Below are positions 1 to 8,576 of a DNA stretch of 36,264 nucleotides, one piece after another. Made by a program: the position numbers and the translations under genes. This stretch comes from Nocardioides sp. Soil805 (GTDB taxonomy: Bacteria; Actinomycetota; Actinomycetes; Propionibacteriales; Nocardioidaceae): NCBI RefSeq assembly GCF_001429625.1, contig NZ_LMSU01000008.1, forward strand, positions 1 through 36,264. Direction: 5' to 3'. The notes beneath the pieces were generated by a model. The model saw only the letters and a program-made list of their open reading frames with translations, searched no databases and had not been told where the DNA came from. Position 1 is the stretch's first letter. Each line of letters begins with the position of its first letter.

Positions 1-51
1 GCCGATGGTACTGCAACCGAGAGGTTGTGGGAGAGTAGGACGCCGCCGGAC
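1..51 (+). rRNA. rrf: 5S ribosomal RNA, 3' end (partial)
   Basis: The window opens inside a 5S rRNA gene. The GCCGATGGTACTGC segment and the following GGGAGAGTAGGACGCCGCC segment are the conserved 3' part of actinobacterial 5S rRNA. About 50 bases are present and the 5' portion lies outside the window. The 3' end is placed at the GGAC around position 51, to within a few bases. A strong terminator follows directly, so this is the end of an rRNA operon. Confidence 0.93.
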
Positions 52-61
52 ATACATTGGG

Positions 62-89
62 AGAGGGGCCGCCACCAGGCGGCCCCTCT
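62..89 (+). terminator. Rho-independent terminator of the rRNA operon
   Basis: A perfect 12-bp stem (62-73 pairing with 78-89) closes a four-base ACCA loop and is followed by a short T run (TTTCCC). It lies about 10 bases after the 5S 3' end, as expected for the end of an rRNA transcript. Confidence 0.9.
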
Positions 90-261
90 TTCCCATTTCC
101 CCACCTGTGCACGTCCCAGACCCAGGCAGTAGCGTGGGGGTCGGCCGCCGACGGCGGCCGTCGGTACGTCTGCGCGGCGTACGCAGCACCGCCGGCACGA
201 GCCGGCACCAGCACCATCCACATCTGCACAGCGAGTCATCACCCCCGGAAGGACCATCGAC

Positions 262-1212
262 GTGGCCGAGGATCGTCGTACCCAGCGCCCCACCCGCAGT
301 GGAGGCACGCCGCCTGCCCGGGGTGGTGCGTCCGGAGGATCGTCCGGACGCGGCGGCAAGACCTACGGCAGCAGCGACTCCTCGAGCCGCGGCGCGAAGC
401 CCGCTCGCGGTGGCGGCCGCCCCGGCCAGTCCCGCTCGAGCGACACCCGTGGCGCCGGTGACCGCAAGCCCGCCCGCCAGGGAGACTGGAACCGCCCCCG
501 CGAGGAGCAGGGGCCGCGGTCGATCGACCAGGCCAAGTACGACGGACCGCCGCTGCCCGAGCAGATCACCGGCAAGGAGCTCGACCGGGGGATCGCCGCG
601 CAGCTCAAGGGTCTTCCGGAGAAGCTGGCGGCGCGCGTCGCACGCCACCTGGCCGCGGCCGGCATGCTGATCGACGAGGACCCGGAGACGGCGTACCAGC
701 ACACCCTGGCCGCGCGGGCCCGCGCCTCCAGGATCGCCATCGTGCGCGAGGCGGTGGGGGAGTCGGCGTACGCCGCCGGCCACTACGCCGAGGCGCTCTC
801 CGAGCTCCGTGCCGCGAAGCGGATGAACGGTGCCACCGACTACCTGCCGATCATGGCCGACTGCCACCGGGCCCTCGGCCAGCCGGAGCAGGCACTCAAG
901 CTGGCCAAGAGCCCGTCCGTCGCCAAGTTCGGACCCGAGGCCAAGGCCGAGATGACGCTGGTCGAGGCCGGCGCGCGTCGGGACATGGGTCAGCTGGACG
1001 CGGCCCTGCGCACCCTGGAGCTCGCTCCGCTGCTCTCGAAGAGCCGCGCGTCGTGGGTCGTGCGTCTCCGCTACGCCTACGCCGACACGCTCGAGGCAGC
1101 CGGCCGCGAGGCCGATGCCCTGGCCTGGTTCCACCGGACGCACGCCATCGACAGCAACGAGATCACGGACTCGGCTGCTCGCGCCGAGATGCTCGAGAAG
1201 CGGATGGACTGA
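262..1212 (+). CDS. TPR-like helical-repeat protein with a disordered N-terminus
   Basis: Encodes 316 residues from a GTG start with a good ribosome-binding site (GGAAGGA at 247-253). Residues 1 to about 95 are Gly/Ser/Arg/Pro-rich and basic, with no expected fold. From about 100 on, the chain is a string of Ala/Leu-rich helices resembling tetratricopeptide repeats (for example around HYAEALSELRAAKRMNG and QLDAALRTLELAP). There is no signal peptide or membrane segment. TPR proteins usually act as protein-interaction scaffolds, but nothing here identifies a partner. The gene follows the rRNA operon terminator and should have its own promoter in 90-261, although I could not pick a convincing one. 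Coding is certain; a specific role is not assignable. Confidence 0.85.
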   Translation: MAEDRRTQRPTRSGGTPPARGGASGGSSGRGGKTYGSSDSSSRGAKPARGGGRPGQSRSSDTRGAGDRKPARQGDWNRPREEQGPRSIDQAKYDGPPLPEQITGKELDRGIAAQLKGLPEKLAARVARHLAAAGMLIDEDPETAYQHTLAARARASRIAIVREAVGESAYAAGHYAEALSELRAAKRMNGATDYLPIMADCHRALGQPEQALKLAKSPSVAKFGPEAKAEMTLVEAGARRDMGQLDAALRTLELAPLLSKSRASWVVRLRYAYADTLEAAGREADALAWFHRTHAIDSNEITDSAARAEMLEKRMD

Positions 1213-1381
1213 CCGTCCACCGAAGCGATCGGCGCGACACGAGGGTGTCCCACTGGCGCTCGCGTGCAACTTCCGCCACAATGGAGCCACTAATCACATA
1301 CGTGTCACTCGACTGACTGAAGACCGCTGTGCAGACCGCTGGGGAAGGCGCACCTGGGCGCCGGTTTTCAAGGAGGTCACA

Positions 1382-1909
1382 GTGACCACACGCACCCACG
1401 CCCGCCCGGACGGACCCGGCACGCGGGGAATTCTCTACGTGCACTCTGCTCCCTCTGCCCTGTGCCCCCACATCGAGTGGGCGGTGGGCGGAGTCCTCGG
1501 CGTGGCCGTGAGTCTCGACTGGACCCCGCAGCCCGCCCAGCCGGGCACGTATCGCTCCGAGCTGTCCTGGAGCGGTCCCGCGGGCTCCGCGGCCGCGGTC
1601 GCCTCGGCGCTGCGCGGCTGGAACCACCTCCGGTTCGAGATCACCGAGGAACCCACCTCCTCGAGCGAAGGCACCCGCTTCTCGTTCACGCCGGAGCTCG
1701 GTGTCTACCACGCCGTAACCGGGCTGCACGGGGACATCATGATCCCCGAGGACCGGCTCAAGGCGGCCGTCGTCAAGGCGGCCCTGGGCGACACCACTCT
1801 CCTCAACGAGATCGACAAGCTGCTCGGCAAGCCCTGGGACGACGAGCTGGAGACCTTCCGCCACGCCGGCGACGGCGCTCCCGTCCGCTGGCTCCACCAG
1901 GTGGTCTGA
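1382..1909 (+). CDS. DUF3145 domain protein
   Basis: Encodes 175 residues. The GTG at 1382 is chosen because AAGGAGG (1370-1376) sits at ideal distance; the frame is also open upstream but without such a signal. The sequence matches my memory of the actinobacterial DUF3145 family: an opening LYVHSAPSALCPHIEWAVGG, a central LRGWNHLRFEITEEP and a closing GKPWDDELETFRHAG. It looks like a soluble single-domain cytoplasmic protein, with no signal peptide or TM segment. Its biochemical function is unknown. From memory, the family lies near fab genes in other actinomycetes, and here it is about 1.3 kb from the end of the fab operon with one gene between. The 29-bp gap to the YibE/F gene could allow cotranscription. 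Confidence 0.9.
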   Translation: MTTRTHARPDGPGTRGILYVHSAPSALCPHIEWAVGGVLGVAVSLDWTPQPAQPGTYRSELSWSGPAGSAAAVASALRGWNHLRFEITEEPTSSSEGTRFSFTPELGVYHAVTGLHGDIMIPEDRLKAAVVKAALGDTTLLNEIDKLLGKPWDDELETFRHAGDGAPVRWLHQVV

Positions 1910-1938
1910 CGACCAGCGCGGTGTGAGAGGTTGGCCGC

Positions 1939-3131
1939 ATGGGGGCCCACCACTCTCACCGCGCGCTGACGGTGCACACGTCCGGCCCGGTGACCAGGAT
2001 CCTCCTGGTCGGACTGCTTCTCGCCGCGGTGGCGACGATCGCGGGACTCGTGGTGCTCTGGCCGTCCGGGGACCGACCGGCTAGCCCGTACGCCGCCGAG
2101 GGGTCACCTACCCGCGAGGCGAAGTGCTGTCCATCGGTGAGCCCTGTCCCGTGGTGACGCCCGGCACCGGTGGGGACTACCCCGAGTCGTGCGACGCGGT
2201 GACGGTGCGACTGCTCGACGACTCCGGGACCGAGTCGACGGTCACGGTGCCGCCCGGGACGGTGACGGGGTCGCTGGACGTGGGGGACCGGGCGATGCTG
2301 GCCGCCATCCCGCAGGAGGGCGGGACCCAGTACGCCTGGGTGGGCGTGGACCGGGCCCAGCCCATCGCAGTGATGGCCGGGGCGTTCGTGCTCATCGTCG
2401 GCGTCATCGCCCGCTGGCGCGGGCTGCTGGCCTTGCTGGGCCTGGTGCTGGCCGGCGGGGTGGTCGGCCTCTTCATGCTCCCGGCGCTGTTGACGGGGGA
2501 GTCCGGCCTGGCCGTGGCCCTCGTGGGCTCGAGCGCGATCATGTTCATGGTGCTGTACCTCGCGCACGGGGTGTCCGTGCGGACCTCGACCGCTCTGGCC
2601 GGGACGCTCTTCGGGCTGCTGGTCACGGCCGGTCTCGGCCTCGTGGCCATCGACGCCGCGCGGCTCACCGGCCTCGGCGACGAGTCGGCGCTCCAGCTGC
2701 GCCTGCACGCCACGGAGCTGGACTTCCGGGGGCTGCTGACCTGCGCGGTCATCGTCGCCGGCCTCGGCGTGCTCAACGACGTCACCATCACCCAGAGCTC
2801 CGCCGTCTGGGAGCTACGCGACGCGGCGCCCGAGATGTCACGGGCCCGGATCTTCGCCTCCGGCATGCGGATCGGCCGTGACCACATCGCCTCCACGATC
2901 TACACGATCGTCTTCGCCTATGCCGGCACCGCGCTCGCGGCCCTGCTGCTGATCGCGTTGTACGACCGCCCGCTCCTGGACGTGCTGAGCGACGAGATCA
3001 TCTCCGAGGAGATCATCCGGACCCTGGCGTCGGCGATCGGGCTGGTGCTCGCCGTACCGGTGACGACGGCGATCGCGGCCGCGACGGTGGCGCCCGCACT
3101 CCCCGCCGCGGAGGAGCTCGCGGCGGGGTAG
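1939..3131 (+). pseudogene. YibE/F family membrane protein, frameshifted
   Basis: Two open segments together make one YibE/F-like protein. The first (ATG 1939 to about 2100) has a His-containing start and a TM helix ending LVVLWPSG. The second is open from about 2103 to 3131 and starts GVTYPRGEVLSIGEP. They join only if one G is added to the GGGG run at 2100-2103; repaired, the protein has about 397 residues. The second part has an extracytoplasmic OB-like segment (VRLLDDSGTES, VGDRAML) and then about seven TM helices, as in YibE/F proteins, whose function is poorly known. Codon use remains normal on both sides. This may be a sequencing or assembly deletion in a homopolymer, a real inactivation, or less likely a programmed shift. 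The -10-like hexamer GAGGTT six bases before the ATG hints at a leaderless transcript. Confidence 0.8.
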
Positions 3132-3218
3132 ACCGGCAGGCACTCGCGGACACGCGGACCTTGGTCACCGGCCGCCCGCGGCCGCACGCTCGGACGGCGC
3201 ACGACCGGGGAGCACTGT

Positions 3219-3236
3219 CCGCGCGTCTACGCGCGG
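3219..3236. terminator. Possible bidirectional terminator hairpin
   Basis: CCGCGCGT (3219-3226) can pair with ACGCGCGG (3229-3236) in the gap between the convergent YibE/F and accD genes. There is no T tract, so any termination role is inferred from position and GC-rich pairing only. Confidence 0.35.
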
Positions 3237-3256
3237 CTGTGCCGGGTCGGGGCTCG

Positions 3257-4687
3257 TCAGAGCGGGATGTTGCCGTGGTGCCCGCGGTGCACGCCGGAGG
3301 TGTCGATCTCGTGGCGGAACGCCGCCGCGATCGCGCTACGGGTGCGGCTCGGCTCGACGACCTCGTCGACGACGCCGATCTCGACGGCCTTGTCGACGCC
3401 GCCGGCGATGCGCTCGTGCTCCGCCGCCAGCTCGGCCTCGACCTGCGGGCGGATCTCGGGGGAGACCTCCGCCAGCTTGCGCCGGTGCAGGATCCGGATG
3501 GCCGCGACCGCGCCCATCACGGCCACCTCGGCGCCCGGCCAGGCCAGGACCCGGGTGGCGCCCAGCGAGCGGGCGTTCATGGCGATGTAGGCGCCGCCGT
3601 ACGTCTTGCGCGTCACGAGCGTGACCCGGGGGACGACGCACTCGCCGAAGGCGTGGAGGAGCTTGGCCCCGCGGCGTACGACGCCGTCCCACTCCTGGCC
3701 GACGCCCGGCAGGTAGCCGGGGACGTCCACGAGCACGATCAGCGGGACGCCGAAGGCGTCGCACATGCGCACGAAGCGGGAGGCCTTCTCGGCCGACAGC
3801 GAGTCGAGGCACCCGCCGAGGCGCAGCGGGTTGTTGGCGACGACGCCGACCGTGCGGCCCCCGAAACGGCCGAGGGACGTGACGATGTTGGGGGCCCAGC
3901 GCGCGTGCAGCTCCTGCATGGTGCCCTCGTCGAGGACGGCCTCGACCAGCGGGTGCACGTCGTAGGCACGCTTCTTGGACTCCGGCAGGATCGCCTCGAG
4001 GTCGCGGTCCTCGACCGCGTCGACGTCGAGCCCGCCCTGTGCGCCCAGGAGGGTGGCCACGGTCCGGGCCCGCTCGAGCGCCTCGGCCTCGGACTCGGTG
4101 AGGATGTGCACGACGCCGGAGCGGCGACCGTGGGGCTCGGGGCCGCCGAGGCGCAGCATGTCGACGTCCTCGCCGGTGACCGAGCGGACGACGTCCGGGC
4201 CGGTGACGAAGATGCGGCCCTCGGGCCCGAGGATGACGACGTCGGTGAGGGCAGGACCGTACGCCGCGCCGCCGGCCGCCGGGCCGAGCACGACGGAGAT
4301 CTGCGGGATGGTGCCGGAGGCCTGGGTCATCACCTGGAAGATCCGGCCCACGGCGTGCAGCGAGAGCACGCCCTCCGCGAGCCGGGCGCCGCCGGAGTGC
4401 CACAGACCGATGATCGGCACGCCGTCGGTGATGGCGCGGTGGTAGGCGTCGACGACGACGCGGCAGCCCACGTCACCCATCGCCCCGCCCATCACCGTCG
4501 CGTCGCTGCAGAAGGCGACCACGGCGGTGTCGTTGACCCGTCCGGTGGCCGCGAGCATCCCGGAGTCGTCGTCGGGGGTGAGCAGCTCCAGCGTGCCCTC
4601 GTCGAACAGCGCCGTCAGCCGGTGGAGCGGGTGGCGGGGGTCCTCCTCGCGGGGCAGCTTGGCCGGCTTGGCCGCCGTGGTGGTCAT
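3257..4687 (-). CDS. accD: Acyl-CoA carboxylase carboxyltransferase beta subunit (AccD type)
   Basis: Encodes 476 residues from ATG 4687, which overlaps the fabF stop by one base (TGATG), implying translational coupling. It transfers the carboxyl group from biotin to acetyl-CoA (and often propionyl-CoA), giving the malonyl-CoA used by FabD. Visible features are the N-terminal crotonase-like half with SGGAR (about 98-102) and the glycine-rich oxyanion segment GPAAGGAAYG (about 135-144), and the C-terminal half with DVPGYLPG and GGAYIAMNARSLG. Length and domain order fit single-chain actinobacterial carboxyltransferases. From established knowledge, mycobacterial accD6 lies in the FAS-II operon in the same way. 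The biotin-carrying alpha chain is not in this window. A GTG one codon upstream is a less likely start. Confidence 0.93.
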   Translation of the reverse strand: MTTTAAKPAKLPREEDPRHPLHRLTALFDEGTLELLTPDDDSGMLAATGRVNDTAVVAFCSDATVMGGAMGDVGCRVVVDAYHRAITDGVPIIGLWHSGGARLAEGVLSLHAVGRIFQVMTQASGTIPQISVVLGPAAGGAAYGPALTDVVILGPEGRIFVTGPDVVRSVTGEDVDMLRLGGPEPHGRRSGVVHILTESEAEALERARTVATLLGAQGGLDVDAVEDRDLEAILPESKKRAYDVHPLVEAVLDEGTMQELHARWAPNIVTSLGRFGGRTVGVVANNPLRLGGCLDSLSAEKASRFVRMCDAFGVPLIVLVDVPGYLPGVGQEWDGVVRRGAKLLHAFGECVVPRVTLVTRKTYGGAYIAMNARSLGATRVLAWPGAEVAVMGAVAAIRILHRRKLAEVSPEIRPQVEAELAAEHERIAGGVDKAVEIGVVDEVVEPSRTRSAIAAAFRHEIDTSGVHRGHHGNIPL

Positions 4688-5925
4688 CACGCGCTCCCGA
4701 AGGCGACCGCGACGTTGGCGCCGCCGAATCCGAAGGAGTTGTTGAGGGCGACGATGTCGCCCTCGGGCAGCGACCGGGCCTCCGTGGGGATGTCGAGGTC
4801 GACCTCGGGGTCCTTGTCGTCGAGGTTGATCGTCGGCGGGCTGGTGCGGTCGTGCAGGGCCATCACCGTCGCGACGGCCTCCAGCGCGCCGGCACCGCCG
4901 AGGAGGTGACCGGTCATCGACTTGGTGCTCGTGACGACGCAGCGGTCGACGTGCTCACCGAGCACCGCGTGCAGCATGAGCCCCTCGGCGATGTCGCCCT
5001 TGGGGGTCGAGGTGGCGTGCGCGTTGACGTGCACGACGCTGGCCGGGTCTACGTCGCCCTCCCGCATCGCCATCTTGATGGCGCGGGTGCCGCCGCGACC
5101 CTCGGGGTCGGGCTGGGCGATGTCGTGGGCGTCGTTGCTGATGCCGGCACCGAGCGCGTAGGCGTAGATCTTCGCGCCGCGGGCCTTGGCGTGCTCCTCG
5201 GACTCGAGGACCAGCACCGAGCCGCCCTCGCCGAGCACGAAGCCGTCGCGGGCCACGTCCCACGGGCGGGAGACGGTGGTGGGGTCGCCCTCGTTCTTGG
5301 ACAGCGCCATCATGTTGGCGAACGCGGCCATGGGCAGGGGGTGGATCGCGGCCTCGGTGCCGCCGGCCAGCACCACGTCGGCGCGGCCCAGGCGGATCAG
5401 GTCGATGGCCATGGCGATGGCCTCGTTGCCCGAGGCGCAGGCGGAGGTGGGGGCGTGCACGGCCGCGCGGGCGCCGTACTTGAGGCTCACGTTGGCCGCC
5501 GGGGCGTTGGGCATGAGCATGGGGACGGCGAGCGGGGAGACCCGTCGGGCGCCCTTCTCGAGCAGGATGTCGTAGTTGGCGAGCAGCGTGGTCACGCCGC
5601 CGATGCCGGAGGCCAGCGCGACGGCGAGGCGCTCGGGGTCCAGGCCAGAGTCCTCCAGGCCGGCGTCGGCCCACGCCTGGTCGGCCGCGACCATCGCGAA
5701 CTGGCTGGAGCGGTCGAGGCGGCGGGCCTTGACCCGGTCGAGGACCTCGGACGGCTCGACGGCCACCCGGCCGCCGATCTTGACGGGGAGCTGCTCGACC
5801 CAGTCGTCGGTGAGGGGGCGGATGCCGGACGTGCCGGCCAGCAGGGCCTGCCAGGTCGAGGTGACGTCACCGCCGACGGGGGAGGTGGTGCCCAGTCCGG
5901 TGACCACTACGCGGGTCGAGCTCAT
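4687..5925 (-). CDS. fabF: Beta-ketoacyl-ACP synthase II (FabF)
   Basis: Encodes 412 residues. It elongates acyl-ACP by decarboxylative condensation with malonyl-ACP. The Cys-His-His triad is intact: Cys163 in PTSACASGNEA, His303 in NAHATSTPKGD and His340 in TKSMTGHLLGG, with the supporting Lys335. The chain ends with the usual glycine-rich NNSFGFGGANVAVAF. The ATG at 5925 is chosen because the protein then begins with the standard strand VVVTGLGTTSPVG and a GGAAG ribosome-binding site lies just upstream; in-frame codons further up have no family similarity. It is fourth in the fab operon, separated from acpP by a strong hairpin, and coupled to accD by a one-base overlap. Confidence 0.96.
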   Translation of the reverse strand: MSSTRVVVTGLGTTSPVGGDVTSTWQALLAGTSGIRPLTDDWVEQLPVKIGGRVAVEPSEVLDRVKARRLDRSSQFAMVAADQAWADAGLEDSGLDPERLAVALASGIGGVTTLLANYDILLEKGARRVSPLAVPMLMPNAPAANVSLKYGARAAVHAPTSACASGNEAIAMAIDLIRLGRADVVLAGGTEAAIHPLPMAAFANMMALSKNEGDPTTVSRPWDVARDGFVLGEGGSVLVLESEEHAKARGAKIYAYALGAGISNDAHDIAQPDPEGRGGTRAIKMAMREGDVDPASVVHVNAHATSTPKGDIAEGLMLHAVLGEHVDRCVVTSTKSMTGHLLGGAGALEAVATVMALHDRTSPPTINLDDKDPEVDLDIPTEARSLPEGDIVALNNSFGFGGANVAVAFGSA

Positions 5926-5967
5926 GGGGTCTTCCGTTTCTCGAGGAGGGTGGTGCGGGCGACGGCC

Positions 5968-5992
5968 GGTGGCCGGGCGAGGCCCGGCCACC
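5968..5992 (-). promoter_or_regulatory. Strong hairpin between acpP and fabF
   Basis: A perfect 11-bp GC-rich stem (5968-5978 with 5982-5992) with a three-base loop begins eight bases after the acpP stop codon. There is no T tract, so it is unlikely to be a full terminator. It is well placed to act as a partial attenuator or as a 3' mRNA-stabilising element for upstream acpP. The role is inferred. Confidence 0.6.
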
Positions 5993-6000
5993 AGACGACG

Positions 6001-6246
6001 TCAGCCCTGGGCGCGCTCGATGAAGGCGACGGCGTCGCCGACGGTCTTGAGGTTCTTGACCTCGTCGTCGGGGATCGTGACGCCGAACTTCTCCTCGGCC
6101 GCCACGACGACCTCGACCATCGAGAGCGAGTCGACGTCCAGGTCGTCGACGAACGACTTGTCGAGCTGGACGTCGTCGGCGTCGATGCCGGCGACCTCGT
6201 TGACGATCTCGGCGAGGTCGGCGCGGATCTCTTCGGTGGTGGCCAT
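6001..6246 (-). CDS. acpP: Acyl carrier protein
   Basis: Encodes 81 acidic residues, the usual ACP size. The phosphopantetheine attachment serine is Ser40 in the motif DVDSLSMVE. The fold is the expected four-helix bundle. The product carries growing acyl chains between FabD, FabH, FabF and the reductases. The ATG at 6246 has an AAAGGAAGG ribosome-binding site just upstream, which favours it over the long in-frame extension. The gene is third in the operon. ACP is normally needed in large excess over the enzymes, which may explain the good RBS and the hairpin that follows the stop. Confidence 0.97.
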   Translation of the reverse strand: MATTEEIRADLAEIVNEVAGIDADDVQLDKSFVDDLDVDSLSMVEVVVAAEEKFGVTIPDDEVKNLKTVGDAVAFIERAQG

Positions 6247-6311
6247 GGGGGGCCTTCCTTTCCTGATGCGTACTGCGGTGGTGGTGAAACGGGAAATCTG
6301 GGGCGGGCCGG

Positions 6312-7325
6312 TCAGGGGACCGTGACCACCTGGGCGGCGTACGACAGCCCGGCGCCGAAGGCGATCAGCAGGGCGGTGTCGCCCGAGCGGGCGTCCCCCT
6401 CGGCGATCATCCGCTCGAGCGCGAGCGGCACCGAGGCGGCGGACGTGTTGCCCTGGTCGGCGACGTCGCGGGCGATGCGGACGTGCGACGGCAGCTTCAT
6501 GGAGCGCGCCATCGCGTCGATGATGCGCATGTTGGCCTGGTGAGGGACGAAGACGTCGAGGTCGTCGAGGGTGATGCCGGCGCGGTCGATGGCCTGCTGG
6601 CCGATCTTGGCCATCGCGAAGGACGCCCACCGGAACACCGGGTTGCCCTGCATCACCAGGTGCGGCATGACACCGCTGCCGGGCCGCTCGGGACTGCCGA
6701 CGACGTCTCGCCAGTCCTCGCGCTGCCGGATGAGGTCGAACTGCTCGCCGTCGGAACCCCAGACGACAGGGCCGATGCCCGGGGTGTCACTGGGTCCGAC
6801 GACCGCCGCCCCGGCGCCGTCGGCGAAGATGAAGGCCGTGCCGCGGTCGGTGAGGTCGAGGATGTCGGTGAGGCGCTCGACACCGATGACCAGGACGTGC
6901 TGGGCGCTGCCGGCGCGGACGAAGTCGGAGGCCATCGAGATGCCGTGGCAGAACCCCGAGCAGGCCGCGGAGATGTCGAAGGCGGCAGCGTCCGTGCCGA
7001 GCTCGTGCGCGATCGCGGTGGCGACGGCAGGCGTCTGGAGCAGGTGGCTGACCGTGGCGACGACCACGCAGTCGATCTGGCCGGCGTCGAGGCCGGCCCG
7101 CTCGAGCGCGATCCGGGACGCCTCGACGGACATCATCTGGACCGACTCCTCGGGACCTGCCCAGCGGCGGGTCTTGATCCCGGAGCGCTGCTGGATCCAC
7201 TCGTCGCTGGAGTCGATCGCGTCGACGACGTCGGCGTTGGGCACGACCCGGACGGGCCGGTAGGCCCCGACGCCGAGGATCGCCGCGTGCGGTGCACCGG
7301 TGCTCGCGCTGAGGGGCGTCCCCAT
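6312..7325 (-). CDS. fabH: Beta-ketoacyl-ACP synthase III (FabH)
   Basis: Encodes 337 residues. It starts fatty-acid synthesis by condensing an acyl-CoA primer with malonyl-ACP; in actinomycetes the primers are often branched. The catalytic triad is visible: Cys122 in ISAACSGF, His262 in VPHQAN and Asn293 in QGNTSAAS. The N-terminus (AAILGVGAYRP) and SSDEWIQQRSGIKTRR are typical of the family. The ATG at 7325 overlaps the fabD stop by one base (TGATG), showing translational coupling. The gene order fabD-fabH-acpP-fabF is the one known from Streptomyces. Confidence 0.96.
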   Translation of the reverse strand: MGTPLSASTGAPHAAILGVGAYRPVRVVPNADVVDAIDSSDEWIQQRSGIKTRRWAGPEESVQMMSVEASRIALERAGLDAGQIDCVVVATVSHLLQTPAVATAIAHELGTDAAAFDISAACSGFCHGISMASDFVRAGSAQHVLVIGVERLTDILDLTDRGTAFIFADGAGAAVVGPSDTPGIGPVVWGSDGEQFDLIRQREDWRDVVGSPERPGSGVMPHLVMQGNPVFRWASFAMAKIGQQAIDRAGITLDDLDVFVPHQANMRIIDAMARSMKLPSHVRIARDVADQGNTSAASVPLALERMIAEGDARSGDTALLIAFGAGLSYAAQVVTVP

Positions 7326-8512
7326 CACGCGGCCCCGCCCTGCGGGTGCAGGCGTACCAGCGGCTGGCCGGGGGAGACGATGTCGCCGTCCTCGACGAGC
7401 CACTCGACCACCTGGCCGCCGTGCAGCGCGGTGACCGTCGTCCGGTCGCGGGTGCTGGCGACCTCGCCGATGGTGCAGCCGGGGGGCAGGACGTCGGCGT
7501 CGGCCGCCTCCGCGGAGCGGTGGAAGGTGCCCTTGCCGGGGGAGACGACCATCCGCCACGTGGGGGTGGTCTCGATGACCGACTGCTCGCCGTGCTTGTC
7601 GACGAACGCCCGAGCGGCGTCGAGCTGGTCGGGGGTCTTGAGGGCGAAGGTGTCCACGCCCTTCATCGCGCGCTTCGCGATGCCCGTGAGGGTGCCGGCC
7701 GGCGGCATCTCCAGGATGCCGGTCACGCCGAGGTCGAGCATCGCGTCCATGCACAGGTCCCAGCGGACGGGGGCGGCGATCTGTCCCACCATCCGGGCCA
7801 GCACCTCGCGGCCGTCGTGGACGACCTGGCCGTCGCGGTTGGAGATCACCGCGGTGCGCGGGTCGTGGGTGGAGACGGAGCGGGCCAGCGAGGCGAGGTG
7901 CCCCACGGCCGGCTCCATGTGGGTGGTGTGGAACGCACCGGCCACGCTGAGCGGGATGAGGCGGGCCTTGGCCGGCGGGGCGTCGGCCAGGGCGGCCAGC
8001 TGGTCCATGGTGCCGGCGGCCACGATCTGGCCGGGGCCGTTGTCGTTGGCGGGGGTCAGGCCGTGCTGGGCCAGCGACGCGAGAACGTCCTCGCGGTCGC
8101 CCCCGAGGACGGCCGTCATGCCGGTCGGGGTCTGCGCGGCGGCGGCCGCCATGGCCTTGCCACGCTCGCGGACCAGGACCATGGCCTGCTCGGCGGTGAT
8201 GACCCGGGCGCCGGCGGCGGCCGCGATCTCGCCGACGCTGTGGCCGGCGACCGCTCCCACCCGCTGGAAGGCATCGCTGGGGTGCGGGAAGAGGTCGAGG
8301 GCGGCGATCAGGCCGGTCGCGACCAGCAGGGGCTGGGCGATCTCGGTACGCCGGATGGTCTCGGCGTCCGCCTGGGTGCCGTAGTGGGCGAGGTCGAGGC
8401 CCGCCACGGTGGAGAGCCAGTCGAACCGGCTGGCGAATGTCGGGTCCTCGAGCCAGGGCTCGAGGAATCCTGGGGTCTGGGCACCTTGGCCGGGAGCGAC
8501 GATGACGAGCAC
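7325..8512 (-). CDS. fabD: Malonyl-CoA:ACP transacylase (FabD) with a C-terminal biotinyl/lipoyl-like domain
   Basis: Encodes 395 residues from GTG 8512. It moves malonyl from CoA to ACP. The acyltransferase domain (about 1-310) has GQGAQ at 8-12, nucleophile Ser92 in GHSVGE, the malonate-binding Arg117 in RERGKAM and His195 in GAFHTTHM. FabD is usually about 310 residues; here some 75 more follow. Residues about 320-390 resemble a biotinyl/lipoyl carrier domain: TVTALHGGQVVEWLVEDGD, then IVSPGQPLV. Where carriers have an AMKM lysine, this protein has Arg355, so attachment of biotin or lipoate is not expected. No strong ribosome-binding site precedes the GTG. It is the first gene of the operon, downstream of fasR and a palindrome that may be its operator. 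Confidence 0.93.
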   Translation of the reverse strand: MLVIVAPGQGAQTPGFLEPWLEDPTFASRFDWLSTVAGLDLAHYGTQADAETIRRTEIAQPLLVATGLIAALDLFPHPSDAFQRVGAVAGHSVGEIAAAAGARVITAEQAMVLVRERGKAMAAAAAQTPTGMTAVLGGDREDVLASLAQHGLTPANDNGPGQIVAAGTMDQLAALADAPPAKARLIPLSVAGAFHTTHMEPAVGHLASLARSVSTHDPRTAVISNRDGQVVHDGREVLARMVGQIAAPVRWDLCMDAMLDLGVTGILEMPPAGTLTGIAKRAMKGVDTFALKTPDQLDAARAFVDKHGEQSVIETTPTWRMVVSPGKGTFHRSAEAADADVLPPGCTIGEVASTRDRTTVTALHGGQVVEWLVEDGDIVSPGQPLVRLHPQGGAA

Positions 8513-8576
8513 AGGTCAAGACTCGCGTGTCGAGCCCCCGACGCGCCGGGTCGACGAGCACGAAAAGAGGACCCGA

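Noticed and set aside
3161..4909. Long open frame opposite accD
   Set aside because: Mirror frame of a certain gene in GC-rich DNA; low-complexity Asp/Val/Gly/Arg composition and no domain.
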